Part shown: piece after piece, positions 1-6,828 of the stretch
Numbering within the stretch: position 1 is the stretch's first letter
Layout: each line of letters begins with the position of its first letter
Origin: an uncultured Eubacteriales bacterium
Lineage (GTDB): Bacteria; Bacillota; Clostridia; UBA1381; UBA9506
Length of the DNA: 8,655 nucleotides
NCBI GenBank assembly: GCA_900545185.1
Contig: UQYH01000092.1
Span: 1-8,655 of the forward strand
Direction of reading: 5' to 3'
The notes under the pieces: generated by a model
The model's database searches: none
Seen by the model: only the letters and a program-made list of their open reading frames with translations
Told to the model about the DNA's origin: nothing
Program-made: the position numbers and the translations under genes

Positions 1-31
1 TAATTATTATGCACATTTTTTCAAAAAACCA

Positions 32-59
32 TTTACTTTTTTAAAAATTGTGGTAAAAT
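32..59 (+). promoter_or_regulatory. Putative sigma-A-type promoter for glmM-glmS
   Basis: A TTTACT -35-like hexamer (32-37) is separated by 16 bases from a TAAAAT -10 hexamer (54-59). The -10 carries an extended TGN motif (TG at 51-52). This would place the transcription start near base 66 and give a leader of about 70 nt before the glmM start. The whole stretch 1-70 is very AT-rich, as expected for a promoter. Read from the sequence only; no other promoter-like pair upstream of glmM looked as good. Confidence 0.6.
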
Positions 60-80
60 AGTAATATCTTATACATACGT

Positions 81-108
81 CTCCGATGCATTTTAAAACC
101 GCACGGAG
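81..108 (+). other. Bulged hairpin in the glmM leader
   Basis: CTCCG (81-85) pairs with CGGAG (104-108), and TGC (87-89) pairs with GCA (101-103), leaving A86 bulged and an 11-nt loop (90-100). The result is an 8-bp GC-rich stem inside an otherwise AT-rich leader. No T-run follows, so it is not an intrinsic terminator. The left arm (CTCC) could alternatively pair with the GGAG of the glmM ribosome binding site at 123-126, but only over four bases. It may be an RNA stabiliser, a protein site or chance. Confidence 0.35.
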
Positions 109-121
109 TCAAACAAAGCTT

Positions 122-127
122 AGGAGG
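122..127 (+). promoter_or_regulatory. Ribosome binding site fixing the TTG start of glmM
   Basis: A perfect AGGAGG lies 8 bases upstream of the TTG at 136. No ATG or GTG in frame sits at a suitable distance, and the encoded protein then begins with the family-typical GRLFGTDGVRG. This site therefore supports a TTG start. Confidence 0.85.
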
Positions 128-135
128 TTACGAAT

Positions 136-1485
136 TTGGGACGTTTATTTGGCACCGACGGTGTACGCGGTATTGCAAATACAGAGCTTACGTGTGAGCT
201 GGCTATGCAAATCGGCAAGGCGGCAGCTTACGTTTTAACAAAAGAAACACACCATAAACCAAAAATTTTAATCGGTAAGGATTCCCGTTTATCCGGTGAT
301 ATGTTAGAGTCGGCCTTAGCTGCCGGTTTATGCTCTGTAGGCGCCGGCGTTGTTTCGTTGGGAATCATCCCCACCCCGGCCGTTGCGTATTTAACACGTA
401 AATATGAAGCCGATGCCGGTATTGTAATTTCTGCATCCCACAATTCCGCAGAATATAACGGAATTAAAATTTTTAATTCCAACGGTTATAAGCTGAGCGA
501 TGCGATTGAAGAACGCATTGAAGCCATTATTTTGGACGGCAGCGAAAAAATTGATGCTCCCACCGGCGATGCGGTCGGCTCGGTTGAGCATTGCGAAACG
601 GCGCTGGCAGATTATGTTGAATTTGCCAAAAGTACCATTGACTGCGACTTAAAGGATATGCGCATTGCTATAGACTGTGCCAACGGCGCCAGCTATAAAA
701 GCGCTGTTAAGGTCATTGTAGAGCTGGGGGCAGAGGCATTTGTTGTGCATAATCACCCCAACGGCATTAACATTAACAAAAAATGCGGCTCGACCCACAC
801 AAAGGAATTTCAGCAATACGTTAAAAACATTGATGTAGACCTGGGACTGACCTTTGACGGTGATGCCGATCGTTTACTGGTTGTGGATGAAAAAGGCAAT
901 TTAATTGATGGTGACAAAATTATGTTTATTTGTGCCGACTTTTTAAAGGATAAGGGCGATTTGGTAAAAAATACACTTGTCACAACCGTTATGACGAATT
1001 TGGGACTGATTTTGGCCGCCAAAGAAAAAGGCATTAACATTGTACAAACCAAGGTTGGCGACCGTTATGTTTTGGAGGAAATGCTGAAAAGCGGCTATAT
1101 TTTAGGCGGTGAGCAGTCCGGCCATATCATCTTTTTAGAGCATAATACAACGGGTGACGGCTTAATTTCTGCCTTGCAGCTGCTTTCTATTTTAAAGAAA
1201 TCGGGCAAAAAGCTTTCAGAGCTTGCCGAAGTCTTTAAAACCTTGCCGCAGGTAACCGTGAATGCGCGTGTGCAAAACACCAAAAAGAACGACTATCAAA
1301 AAGACAAGGTCATTTTGGAGGAAATTGCACAGCTTGAAAACGAGCTTGCCGACAACGGCCGTGTACTGATTCGTCCGTCCGGCACAGAGCCTTGCGTGCG
1401 TGTCATGCTGGAGGGACCGGATCTTAACGCCATTACGCAAAAGGCAAATTATTTGGCTAAGTTAATTGAGGCACGTTTGGGATAA
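136..1485 (+). CDS. glmM: Phosphoglucosamine mutase
   Basis: Cytoplasmic enzyme converting glucosamine-6-phosphate to glucosamine-1-phosphate, the second committed step towards UDP-GlcNAc for peptidoglycan. At 449 residues it has the usual family length and opens with the hallmark GRLFGTDGVRG (2-12). The alpha-D-phosphohexomutase signature ISASHN (98-103) carries the phosphoserine at Ser101. The Mg-binding loop DGDADR is at 241-246 (Asp241, Asp243, Asp245), the sugar-binding GEQSGH at 325-330, and the C-terminal phosphate-binding RPSGTEP at 413-419. All four active-site segments are intact, so it should be functional; the ISASHN and GEQSGH forms point to GlmM rather than a phosphomannomutase. 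The start is TTG behind a perfect AGGAGG site. glmS follows 18 bp downstream, so the two are very probably co-transcribed. Confidence 0.97.
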   Translation: MGRLFGTDGVRGIANTELTCELAMQIGKAAAYVLTKETHHKPKILIGKDSRLSGDMLESALAAGLCSVGAGVVSLGIIPTPAVAYLTRKYEADAGIVISASHNSAEYNGIKIFNSNGYKLSDAIEERIEAIILDGSEKIDAPTGDAVGSVEHCETALADYVEFAKSTIDCDLKDMRIAIDCANGASYKSAVKVIVELGAEAFVVHNHPNGININKKCGSTHTKEFQQYVKNIDVDLGLTFDGDADRLLVVDEKGNLIDGDKIMFICADFLKDKGDLVKNTLVTTVMTNLGLILAAKEKGINIVQTKVGDRYVLEEMLKSGYILGGEQSGHIIFLEHNTTGDGLISALQLLSILKKSGKKLSELAEVFKTLPQVTVNARVQNTKKNDYQKDKVILEEIAQLENELADNGRVLIRPSGTEPCVRVMLEGPDLNAITQKANYLAKLIEARLG

Positions 1486-1503
1486 AAAAGGAGTGTTGAT
1501 AGC

Positions 1504-3303
1504 ATGTGCGGAATTGTAGGTTATATTGGACAAAAGCAAGCGGCGCCCATTTTGCTGGACGGCCTGAAAAAGCTGGAATACAGAGGGTATGACTCTGCCG
1601 GTGTTGCCGTTTTAAACGATGGTGTTATTACCGTTGAAAAGGCAAAAGGCCGCCTGAAAAATTTATATGATAAAATCGACGGCGGCGCCAAGGTGCCCGG
1701 CACAGTCGGCATTGGCCACACGCGTTGGGCAACGCACGGCGAGCCTTCGGATATCAATTCGCACCCCCACACATCAGAATCGGGGCGCATTGCCGTTGTG
1801 CATAACGGCATTATTGAAAATTACATGAAAATTAAGGAGTATTTAATCGGCAAAGGGTATCACTTTGTTTCCGAGACCGATACCGAAGTCATTGCACACC
1901 TGGCGGATTATTATTACAAGGGTGACCTTTTGGAAACCGTTGTAAAAATTATGAACAAGGTGGAGGGCTCCTATGCTTTGGGCATTATCTCCAGCGATCA
2001 TCCCGATAAGATGATTGCCGTCCGTAAGGACAGTCCCTTAATTGTCGGCTTGGGCGAAGGTGAAAACTTCATCGCTTCGGATATTCCTGCCATTTTAAAA
2101 TACACACGCAATGTGTATTTAATAGAGGATAAAGAAGTGGCCGTTTTGGAGCGCGATAAAGTCACGCTTTATAACACCGATTTGGACGAAATCCAAAAAG
2201 AACCGTTTACCGTGGATTGGGACATTGCCGCCGCAGAAAAAGGCGGTTATGAGCATTTTATGTTTAAAGAAATCATGGAAGAACCGCAATCGGTTTTAAA
2301 CACGGTCGGCCCTGTTTTGCGTCAGGGACTGCTAAAGTTCGATACCGTGCCCGACCGCATCAGCATTGTGGCCTGCGGCTCGGCTTATCATGTCGGTATT
2401 GTGGGCAAATACGTCATCGAAACCTTAACGCGGATTCCCGTTGAAGTGGATATTGCCTCGGAATATCGGTACCGTAACCCGATTATTACCAAAAATACGC
2501 TGGTGGTTGTCATCAGTCAGTCCGGTGAAACGGCCGATACCATCGCCGCCCTGCGTGAAGCTAAAAGACACGGCGCCAAAATTTTCGGCATTGTAAACGT
2601 TGTCGGCAGCTCCATCGCACGCGAATCGGATGAGGTGCTTTATACCCTGGCCGGCCCCGAAATCGCCGTGGCCACCACCAAGGCCTACAGCACGCAGCTG
2701 ACGGCTGTATATCTCTTGGCGCTCAGCCTGAAAAAGGCCATGGGGCAGCTTTCGCCGGAGGATGAAAAATATTATGCCGATGAGCTTTTGCGTCTGCCGG
2801 ACTTAATCAGCGCCATGATTGACCAAAAGGACAAAATTCAATACTATGCGTCACGCTACTTTAACGCCAAATCTGTCTTTTTCATCGGCCGCGGATTGGA
2901 CTATGCCCTGTCCCTGGAAGGCTCTTTAAAGCTGAAGGAAATTTCGTATATTCATTCGGAAGCGTACGGCGCAGGCGAATTAAAGCACGGCACCATCTCT
3001 TTGATTGAAGAAGGCACACTTGTCATTGCCGTTGCCACGCAAGAAGCATTGTTTGAGAAAATTATCAGCAATATTAAAGAGGTAAAAGCGCGCGGTGCCG
3101 TTGTGCTGGCCATTGCCTCGGAGGACTGCAAGCAAATTGAAGAATGTGCGGACGGTGTTTTGTATATCCCCAAAAACGAGCAGTTGTTTACTCCCTCCCC
3201 TGCCGTTACGATTTTGCAGCTTTTTGCTTATTATGTTGCCAGCTTAAAGGGCTGCGATATTGATAAGCCGCGCAACTTGGCTAAATCCGTAACTGTGGAA
3301 TAA
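1504..3303 (+). CDS. glmS: Glutamine--fructose-6-phosphate aminotransferase (isomerizing)
   Basis: Cytoplasmic enzyme that makes glucosamine-6-phosphate from fructose-6-phosphate and glutamine, the entry step of amino-sugar synthesis. At 599 residues it is full length. The N-terminal class II glutaminase domain (about 1-230) starts MCGIVGYIGQ, with Cys2 becoming the nucleophile once Met is removed; HTRWATHG (72-79), HNGIIENY (100-107) and SETDTEV (123-129) are glutaminase motifs. Two SIS isomerase domains follow, with CGSAYH at 291-296, SQSGETADT at 338-346 and GRGLDYALSLEG at 462-473. GELKHG (491-496) carries the conserved His495, and the protein ends in the invariant DKPRNLAKSVTVE. The ribosome site AAGGAG (1488-1493) lies 10 bases before the ATG. 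The 18-bp gap to glmM leaves no room for a glmS ribozyme there. An intrinsic terminator lies 43 bp after the stop. Confidence 0.98.
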   Translation: MCGIVGYIGQKQAAPILLDGLKKLEYRGYDSAGVAVLNDGVITVEKAKGRLKNLYDKIDGGAKVPGTVGIGHTRWATHGEPSDINSHPHTSESGRIAVVHNGIIENYMKIKEYLIGKGYHFVSETDTEVIAHLADYYYKGDLLETVVKIMNKVEGSYALGIISSDHPDKMIAVRKDSPLIVGLGEGENFIASDIPAILKYTRNVYLIEDKEVAVLERDKVTLYNTDLDEIQKEPFTVDWDIAAAEKGGYEHFMFKEIMEEPQSVLNTVGPVLRQGLLKFDTVPDRISIVACGSAYHVGIVGKYVIETLTRIPVEVDIASEYRYRNPIITKNTLVVVISQSGETADTIAALREAKRHGAKIFGIVNVVGSSIARESDEVLYTLAGPEIAVATTKAYSTQLTAVYLLALSLKKAMGQLSPEDEKYYADELLRLPDLISAMIDQKDKIQYYASRYFNAKSVFFIGRGLDYALSLEGSLKLKEISYIHSEAYGAGELKHGTISLIEEGTLVIAVATQEALFEKIISNIKEVKARGAVVLAIASEDCKQIEECADGVLYIPKNEQLFTPSPAVTILQLFAYYVASLKGCDIDKPRNLAKSVTVE

Positions 3304-3313
3304 GCGTCAATAT

Positions 3314-3337
3314 ATTCATTCATTTATTCATTCATTT
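3314..3337. repeat. Two perfect tandem copies of a 12-bp ATTC/ATTT unit
   Basis: The 12-mer ATTCATTCATTT occurs twice head to tail (3314-3325 and 3326-3337), itself built from the tetramer ATTC. It lies between the glmS stop and the terminator hairpin. It is probably a slippage-prone microsatellite with no assigned function. Confidence 0.8.
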
Positions 3338-3346
3338 TTCCTGTAT

Positions 3347-3378
3347 GGGGCTGAAATATTTTCAGCCCCGCTTTTTTT
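3347..3378 (+). terminator. Intrinsic terminator of the glmM-glmS operon
   Basis: GGGGCTGAAA (3347-3356) pairs perfectly with TTTCAGCCCC (3360-3369) around a 3-nt TAT loop, giving a 10-bp stem. After GC (3370-3371) comes a run of seven T (3372-3378). This is a textbook Rho-independent terminator, and it separates glmMS transcription from rapZ downstream. Confidence 0.93.
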
Positions 3379-3433
3379 ACTCCCTATCTTTTTAGAATGT
3401 TTTTTGTTATTTGATAAAATCCTGTCAACAACC

Positions 3434-3462
3434 TTGCAAAATTCTCCATTCTGTAGTACAAT
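3434..3462 (+). promoter_or_regulatory. Putative promoter for the rapZ-dehydrogenase-lysA unit
   Basis: TTGCAA (3434-3439) and TACAAT (3457-3462) are separated by exactly 17 bases, matching the sigma-A consensus at 4/6 and 5/6 positions. Transcription would start near 3469, about 63 nt before the rapZ start. The upstream terminator implies a promoter is needed here. A second candidate -10 (TAAAAT, 3415-3420) has only a poor -35. An imperfect inverted repeat (CAATG 3459-3463 plus TAT 3465-3467, against ATACATTG 3476-3483) overlaps the -10 and start point and could be an operator, though this is weak. Confidence 0.6.
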
Positions 3463-3520
3463 GGTATTGATTGATATACATTGCGGAAAACTAACAAAAA
3501 TCTGCAAGCGGCACATAAAG

Positions 3521-3526
3521 AAGGAG
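3521..3526 (+). promoter_or_regulatory. Ribosome binding site that sets the rapZ start at 3532
   Basis: AAGGAG lies 5 bases before the ATG at 3532. The reading frame stays open upstream to a TTG at 3481, but no ribosome site precedes that codon. The 17 extra residues it would add also do not resemble RapZ proteins, whose P-loop sits at the very N-terminus. Confidence 0.88.
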
Positions 3527-3531
3527 ATATT

Positions 3532-4401
3532 ATGCAATTCATTATCGTAACAGGCATGTCCGGCGCAGGCAAAAGCACGGTTGTGCATATTTTGGAAGAC
3601 ATCGGCTATTATTGCATTGATAACGTCCCCCCCACGTTGATTACCAATTTTATTACGCTTTGCCAAAATTCTAACATTGCGATGGATAAAATTGCTTTTG
3701 TGGTGGACGCACGCAGCGGCGAACGCATTTTGCGTTTGGCAGATGAGATTACCGAGATGAAAAAAGGCGGCAACACCTGTGAAGTGCTGTTTTTGGAGGC
3801 CAGTGACGAAACCATCATCAAGCGCTATAAAGAAACGCGGCGCAAGCATCCGCATGCCAAAGGCGGCCTGTTAATTGACGGAATTGCAACCGAGCGCCGC
3901 CTGCTTTCGGAAATCCGCAGTCGTTCCGATTATATAATCGATACAACCGGCCTGATGACCAAGCAACTGAAGGAGCAAATTCTTGCCCTGTTTGAATCGC
4001 GTCAAAAATACGAGAGCATGAACATCAGCGTCATTTCGTTTGGCTTTAAACGGGGGATTCCGCTTGACAGCGACCTGATGTTTGACGTTCGTTTCTTGCC
4101 CAATCCGTTTTACGAAGCAAGCCTAAAACCCCTGACGGGGCTGGATGCACCCGTACGGGACTTTGTTTTAAATCGCGATGTGACACAAGCTTTTATTAAA
4201 AAACTGCATGATATGGTTGAATTTTTGCTGCCGCAATATGTTGAAGAAGGAAAAATGCAGCTTGTCATCAGCATCGGCTGTACCGGCGGCCAACACCGCT
4301 CTGTTGCACTGGCCGAAGAATTGGGGCAGTTTTTATCGCAAAAAAATTATTACACGGTCGTCACGCACCGTGATATTAAACTGGAACAGGAGGGACGGTA
4401 A
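3532..4401 (+). CDS. rapZ: RapZ/YvcJ-family nucleotide-binding regulator (P-loop protein)
   Basis: Cytoplasmic P-loop protein of the RapZ/YvcJ family. In E. coli RapZ senses glucosamine-6-phosphate and steers decay of the GlmZ small RNA, which controls glmS; in Bacillus the homologue YvcJ is a nucleotide-binding protein of less clear role. From the ATG at 3532 the protein has 289 residues, normal for the family. The N-terminal kinase-like domain has Walker A GMSGAGKST (8-16) and the family motif CIDNVPP (28-34). The C-terminal domain has GFKRGIP (171-177), DVRFLPNP (185-192), GCTGGQHRSV (249-258) and THRDI (278-282). The tail ends DIKLEQEGR, without the Lys/Arg cluster used by E. coli RapZ to bind RNA. 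It lies 228 bp after glmS, beyond a terminator, and overlaps the next gene by one base. The family is certain; a role in glmS control here is only inference. Confidence 0.93.
   Translation: MQFIIVTGMSGAGKSTVVHILEDIGYYCIDNVPPTLITNFITLCQNSNIAMDKIAFVVDARSGERILRLADEITEMKKGGNTCEVLFLEASDETIIKRYKETRRKHPHAKGGLLIDGIATERRLLSEIRSRSDYIIDTTGLMTKQLKEQILALFESRQKYESMNISVISFGFKRGIPLDSDLMFDVRFLPNPFYEASLKPLTGLDAPVRDFVLNRDVTQAFIKKLHDMVEFLLPQYVEEGKMQLVISIGCTGGQHRSVALAEELGQFLSQKNYYTVVTHRDIKLEQEGR
4388..4393 (+). promoter_or_regulatory. Ribosome binding site for the dehydrogenase, inside the end of rapZ
   Basis: A perfect AGGAGG lies within the last codons of rapZ, 7 bases before the ATG at 4401. Stop and start overlap as TAATG. 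This arrangement is typical of translational coupling. Confidence 0.85.
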
Positions 4402-5486
4402 TGGAGCTTTATATTCCCACCCGTTTAATTTTGGCCGAAAACTGCATTGCGCAGCACATGAATGAATTTACAAAATTCGGCAAAAAAGCCCTGATCGTCA
4501 CAGGCAAACACAGCGCCAAGGCCAGCGGCGCCCTGCAGGATGTAACCGCCGCGCTGGATGCCGTGCAAATTCAATATATAATTTTTGATGCAATTGAAAA
4601 CAACCCCGGTGTAGAAACCTGTTTTCGGGGCGGAGAGCTTGCAAAACGGGAACAAGCTGACTTTGTCATCGCCATCGGCGGCGGTTCGCCTATGGATGCC
4701 GCCAAAGCCATTGCGGCATATGCTGCCAACGATTTGGAGCCGATGGATTTGTTTGCCTCCGACTTTGCGCATACGCCTCTGCCGCTGATCTGTGTTCCGC
4801 TGACGGCAGGCACCGGCAGTGAGGTAACGCCCTACTCTGTTTTGACCGTAAAAGAGATTGAAAATAAAAAAAGCTTTTCACATACGGCAAACTTTTCTAA
4901 AATTGCCTTTTTAGATCCCAGATATTTGAAAAGCCTGCCCCGTCCTGTTTTGCTGGATACCGTGGCCGACGCACTGAGCCATGCCGTTGAAAGCATGCTG
5001 TGCCGCCGCAGCACACCGGCTTCGGAGGTTTACGCTGCGGCTGCTTTATCACATATCGGCGCTGCTTTGCCCGGTATTTTAAAGGGTGAGCCGGATTATG
5101 AGCGTTTGTTTTTAGCCTCCTCCTTAGCCGGTATGGCCATCAGTCACACCGGTACGGTTGTTGTACACTCTATGGGGTATTTGTTAACCTATTACAAGGG
5201 CGTTCCGCACGGACGAGCCAACGCGCTTTTGCTGCCCGGCTTTTTGCAGCTTTGCGCACAGCACGTGCCGGATCGTTTGCAGCCTGTACTTGCCGCCTTC
5301 GGCGTCAGCACGACGGATATGCTCATTGATGCTGTAAAATCTTTGACGGCCGATACCGTGCAGCTTTCCGAGAACGATGCGGCCGCATATGCCGCCAAAG
5401 CGATTTGTGCCCAAAATGTGCCGCAGGTTCTTTGGCCGCTGACCGAGAGCGAAGAATATACCATTTACAAAAGCTTAGGACATTAA
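4401..5486 (+). CDS. Iron-containing (group III) alcohol dehydrogenase family protein
   Basis: Cytoplasmic NAD(P)-dependent, metal-dependent dehydrogenase of the group III alcohol dehydrogenase fold (relatives: FucO, butanol dehydrogenases, propanediol oxidoreductases). The N-terminal half is the nucleotide-binding domain, with the cofactor motif GGGSPMDAAK at 93-102 and the conserved TAGTGSEVT at 135-143. The helical C-terminal half carries all four expected metal ligands: Asp190 and His194 (DALSH), His256 (VHSMGY) and His270 (GVPHGRAN). It should therefore be catalytically competent. At 361 residues it is somewhat shorter than the usual 380-390; the end after about residue 340 looks compressed, but no frameshift is visible. 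The substrate cannot be read from the sequence; a small aliphatic aldehyde or alcohol is the default guess. It overlaps rapZ by one base and precedes lysA by 16 bp, so all three are probably one transcript. Confidence 0.92.
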   Translation: MELYIPTRLILAENCIAQHMNEFTKFGKKALIVTGKHSAKASGALQDVTAALDAVQIQYIIFDAIENNPGVETCFRGGELAKREQADFVIAIGGGSPMDAAKAIAAYAANDLEPMDLFASDFAHTPLPLICVPLTAGTGSEVTPYSVLTVKEIENKKSFSHTANFSKIAFLDPRYLKSLPRPVLLDTVADALSHAVESMLCRRSTPASEVYAAAALSHIGAALPGILKGEPDYERLFLASSLAGMAISHTGTVVVHSMGYLLTYYKGVPHGRANALLLPGFLQLCAQHVPDRLQPVLAAFGVSTTDMLIDAVKSLTADTVQLSENDAAAYAAKAICAQNVPQVLWPLTESEEYTIYKSLGH

Positions 5487-5502
5487 AATTACGGAGGGTT
5501 CC

Positions 5503-6804
5503 ATGTTTACACAAAAATGTTTGTCTGTCAACAACAAAAATCATTTAACCATCGGCGGTTTGGATACCGTTGACTTGCTGCATGAATACGGTTCTCCGCT
5601 TTACGTTTTGGATGAAGATACCATTCGTGCCAATTGCAGACTGTATACCGAATCTATGCAACGCTTTTACAACGGAAAGGGCTTGATTTTATACGCAAGC
5701 AAGGCCTTGTGTACCGTTGCGTTATGTAAATTGATCGCATCGGAAAATATGGGGCTGGATGTCGTTTCCGGCGGTGAGCTGTATACAGCGCACAAGGCCG
5801 ATTTTCCCATGGATCGCATTTATTTTCACGGCAACAACAAAACCAAGGACGAGTTGGAGCTGGCTGTTTCTCTCGGCGTTGGGCGAATTGTTGTCGATAA
5901 TGAGGACGAGCTTTTGCAGCTGGAAGAAATTTGTGCCGAACAAAACAAGTCTGCTTCTGTGCTGTTTCGCATTAAGCCGGGTATTGATGCGCACACACAC
6001 CAATTTATCATGACCGGTCAGATTGATTCTAAATTCGGCGTAAGCCTGCAAGACGGCGAAGCCATGAAAATCATTCAAAAAGGTACACAATTACCACACA
6101 TTAAGGTTGTCGGTGTGCACTGTCATATTGGTTCCCAAATTTTTGATTTGGCGCCCTTTGAAAAGGCCGCAGAGGTGATGACGCATTTCATCGCCGATGT
6201 AAAAGACGAATTGGGCCTTACGCTAACGGAGCTGAATTTGGGCGGCGGTTACGGAATCCGTTACACAGAGGAGGACGATCCCATTGCCTATGATAAATAT
6301 ATGGAAGCGGTCAGCCATGTTGTTAAAGCCGCAGCAAAGAGCCGTGCCCTTGATTTGCCCAAAATTTTAATGGAACCGGGACGTTCCATTGTCGCCAATG
6401 CCGGCATTACGCTTTACACGGTGGGCAGCGTGAAAAACATTCCGAATGTGCGCAACTACCTTGCCGTAGACGGCGGCATGACAGATAATCCGCGTTACAT
6501 CCTGTATGAAGCAAAATACGATTTTCTGCTGGCCAACCGCGCAGGCGATGCCAAAAACACCTGCTATACCGTTGCCGGAAAATGCTGCGAATCCGGCGAC
6601 TTGCTCGGCAAGGACGTATGCCTGCCGGAAGCGCACCGCGGCGATGTGTTAGCCGTTTTGGATACAGGCGCTTATAACTACTCTATGGCCAGCAATTATA
6701 ACCGTGTACCGCGCCCGGCTGTGGTGATGGTGAAGGACGGCAACAGCCGCATCATTGTAAAGCGCGAATCCTATGAAGATATGATTAAAAACGACATTTG
6801 CTAG
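5503..6804 (+). CDS. lysA: Diaminopimelate decarboxylase
   Basis: PLP enzyme that decarboxylates meso-diaminopimelate to L-lysine, the last step of lysine synthesis, in the cytoplasm. The 433 residues match the family. It is a fold-III (alanine racemase-like) TIM barrel followed by a beta domain. The PLP Schiff-base lysine is Lys67 in YASKA (64-68). HCHIGSQ (206-212), the glycine-rich phosphate loop LGGGYG (246-251) and EPGRSIVANAG (291-301) bind PLP and substrate. The catalytic Cys362 lies in the CESGD motif (362-366), followed by the conserved GAYNYSMASNYN (389-400). CESGD with the HIGSQ context favours LysA over ornithine/arginine or carboxynorspermidine decarboxylases. The ribosome site GGAGGG (5493-5498) lies 4 bases before the ATG. 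It is the last gene of the rapZ unit and converges on the ABC exporter, with a hairpin between. No lysine riboswitch is visible upstream in this window. Confidence 0.95.
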   Translation: MFTQKCLSVNNKNHLTIGGLDTVDLLHEYGSPLYVLDEDTIRANCRLYTESMQRFYNGKGLILYASKALCTVALCKLIASENMGLDVVSGGELYTAHKADFPMDRIYFHGNNKTKDELELAVSLGVGRIVVDNEDELLQLEEICAEQNKSASVLFRIKPGIDAHTHQFIMTGQIDSKFGVSLQDGEAMKIIQKGTQLPHIKVVGVHCHIGSQIFDLAPFEKAAEVMTHFIADVKDELGLTLTELNLGGGYGIRYTEEDDPIAYDKYMEAVSHVVKAAAKSRALDLPKILMEPGRSIVANAGITLYTVGSVKNIPNVRNYLAVDGGMTDNPRYILYEAKYDFLLANRAGDAKNTCYTVAGKCCESGDLLGKDVCLPEAHRGDVLAVLDTGAYNYSMASNYNRVPRPAVVMVKDGNSRIIVKRESYEDMIKNDIC

Positions 6805-6828
6805 TTGCAGTATATAAAAAGATAAATA

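Noticed and set aside
1..135. Small coding gene or tRNA upstream of glmM
   Set aside because: No frame with a ribosome site and no cloverleaf were visible; the stretch is explained by a promoter and leader.
3481..3531. N-terminal extension of RapZ from a TTG at 3481
   Set aside because: There is no ribosome site upstream of the TTG, and the codon lies only about a dozen bases after the likely transcription start. The ATG at 3532 has AAGGAG at good spacing and gives the normal family N-terminus.
3328..3855. A 175-codon open frame on the minus strand across the glmS-rapZ gap
   Set aside because: It runs antisense over the start of rapZ and through the terminator, has no ribosome site and shows no recognisable motif; rapZ on the plus strand is certain.
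4127..4140. CCCC-TGAC-GGGG mini-hairpin in the rapZ coding region
   Set aside because: It is only 4 bp of stem inside a conserved coding stretch (LKPLTGLDAPVRD) with no T-run; codon choice explains it.
5487..5502. Possible regulatory leader (for example a lysine riboswitch) for lysA
   Set aside because: The gap to the upstream gene is only 16 bp and is filled by the ribosome site; there is no room for a riboswitch.
5722..6090. A 122-codon minus-strand open frame inside lysA
   Set aside because: It is wholly antisense to a well-conserved gene, and its composition is explained by the lysA codons in another frame.
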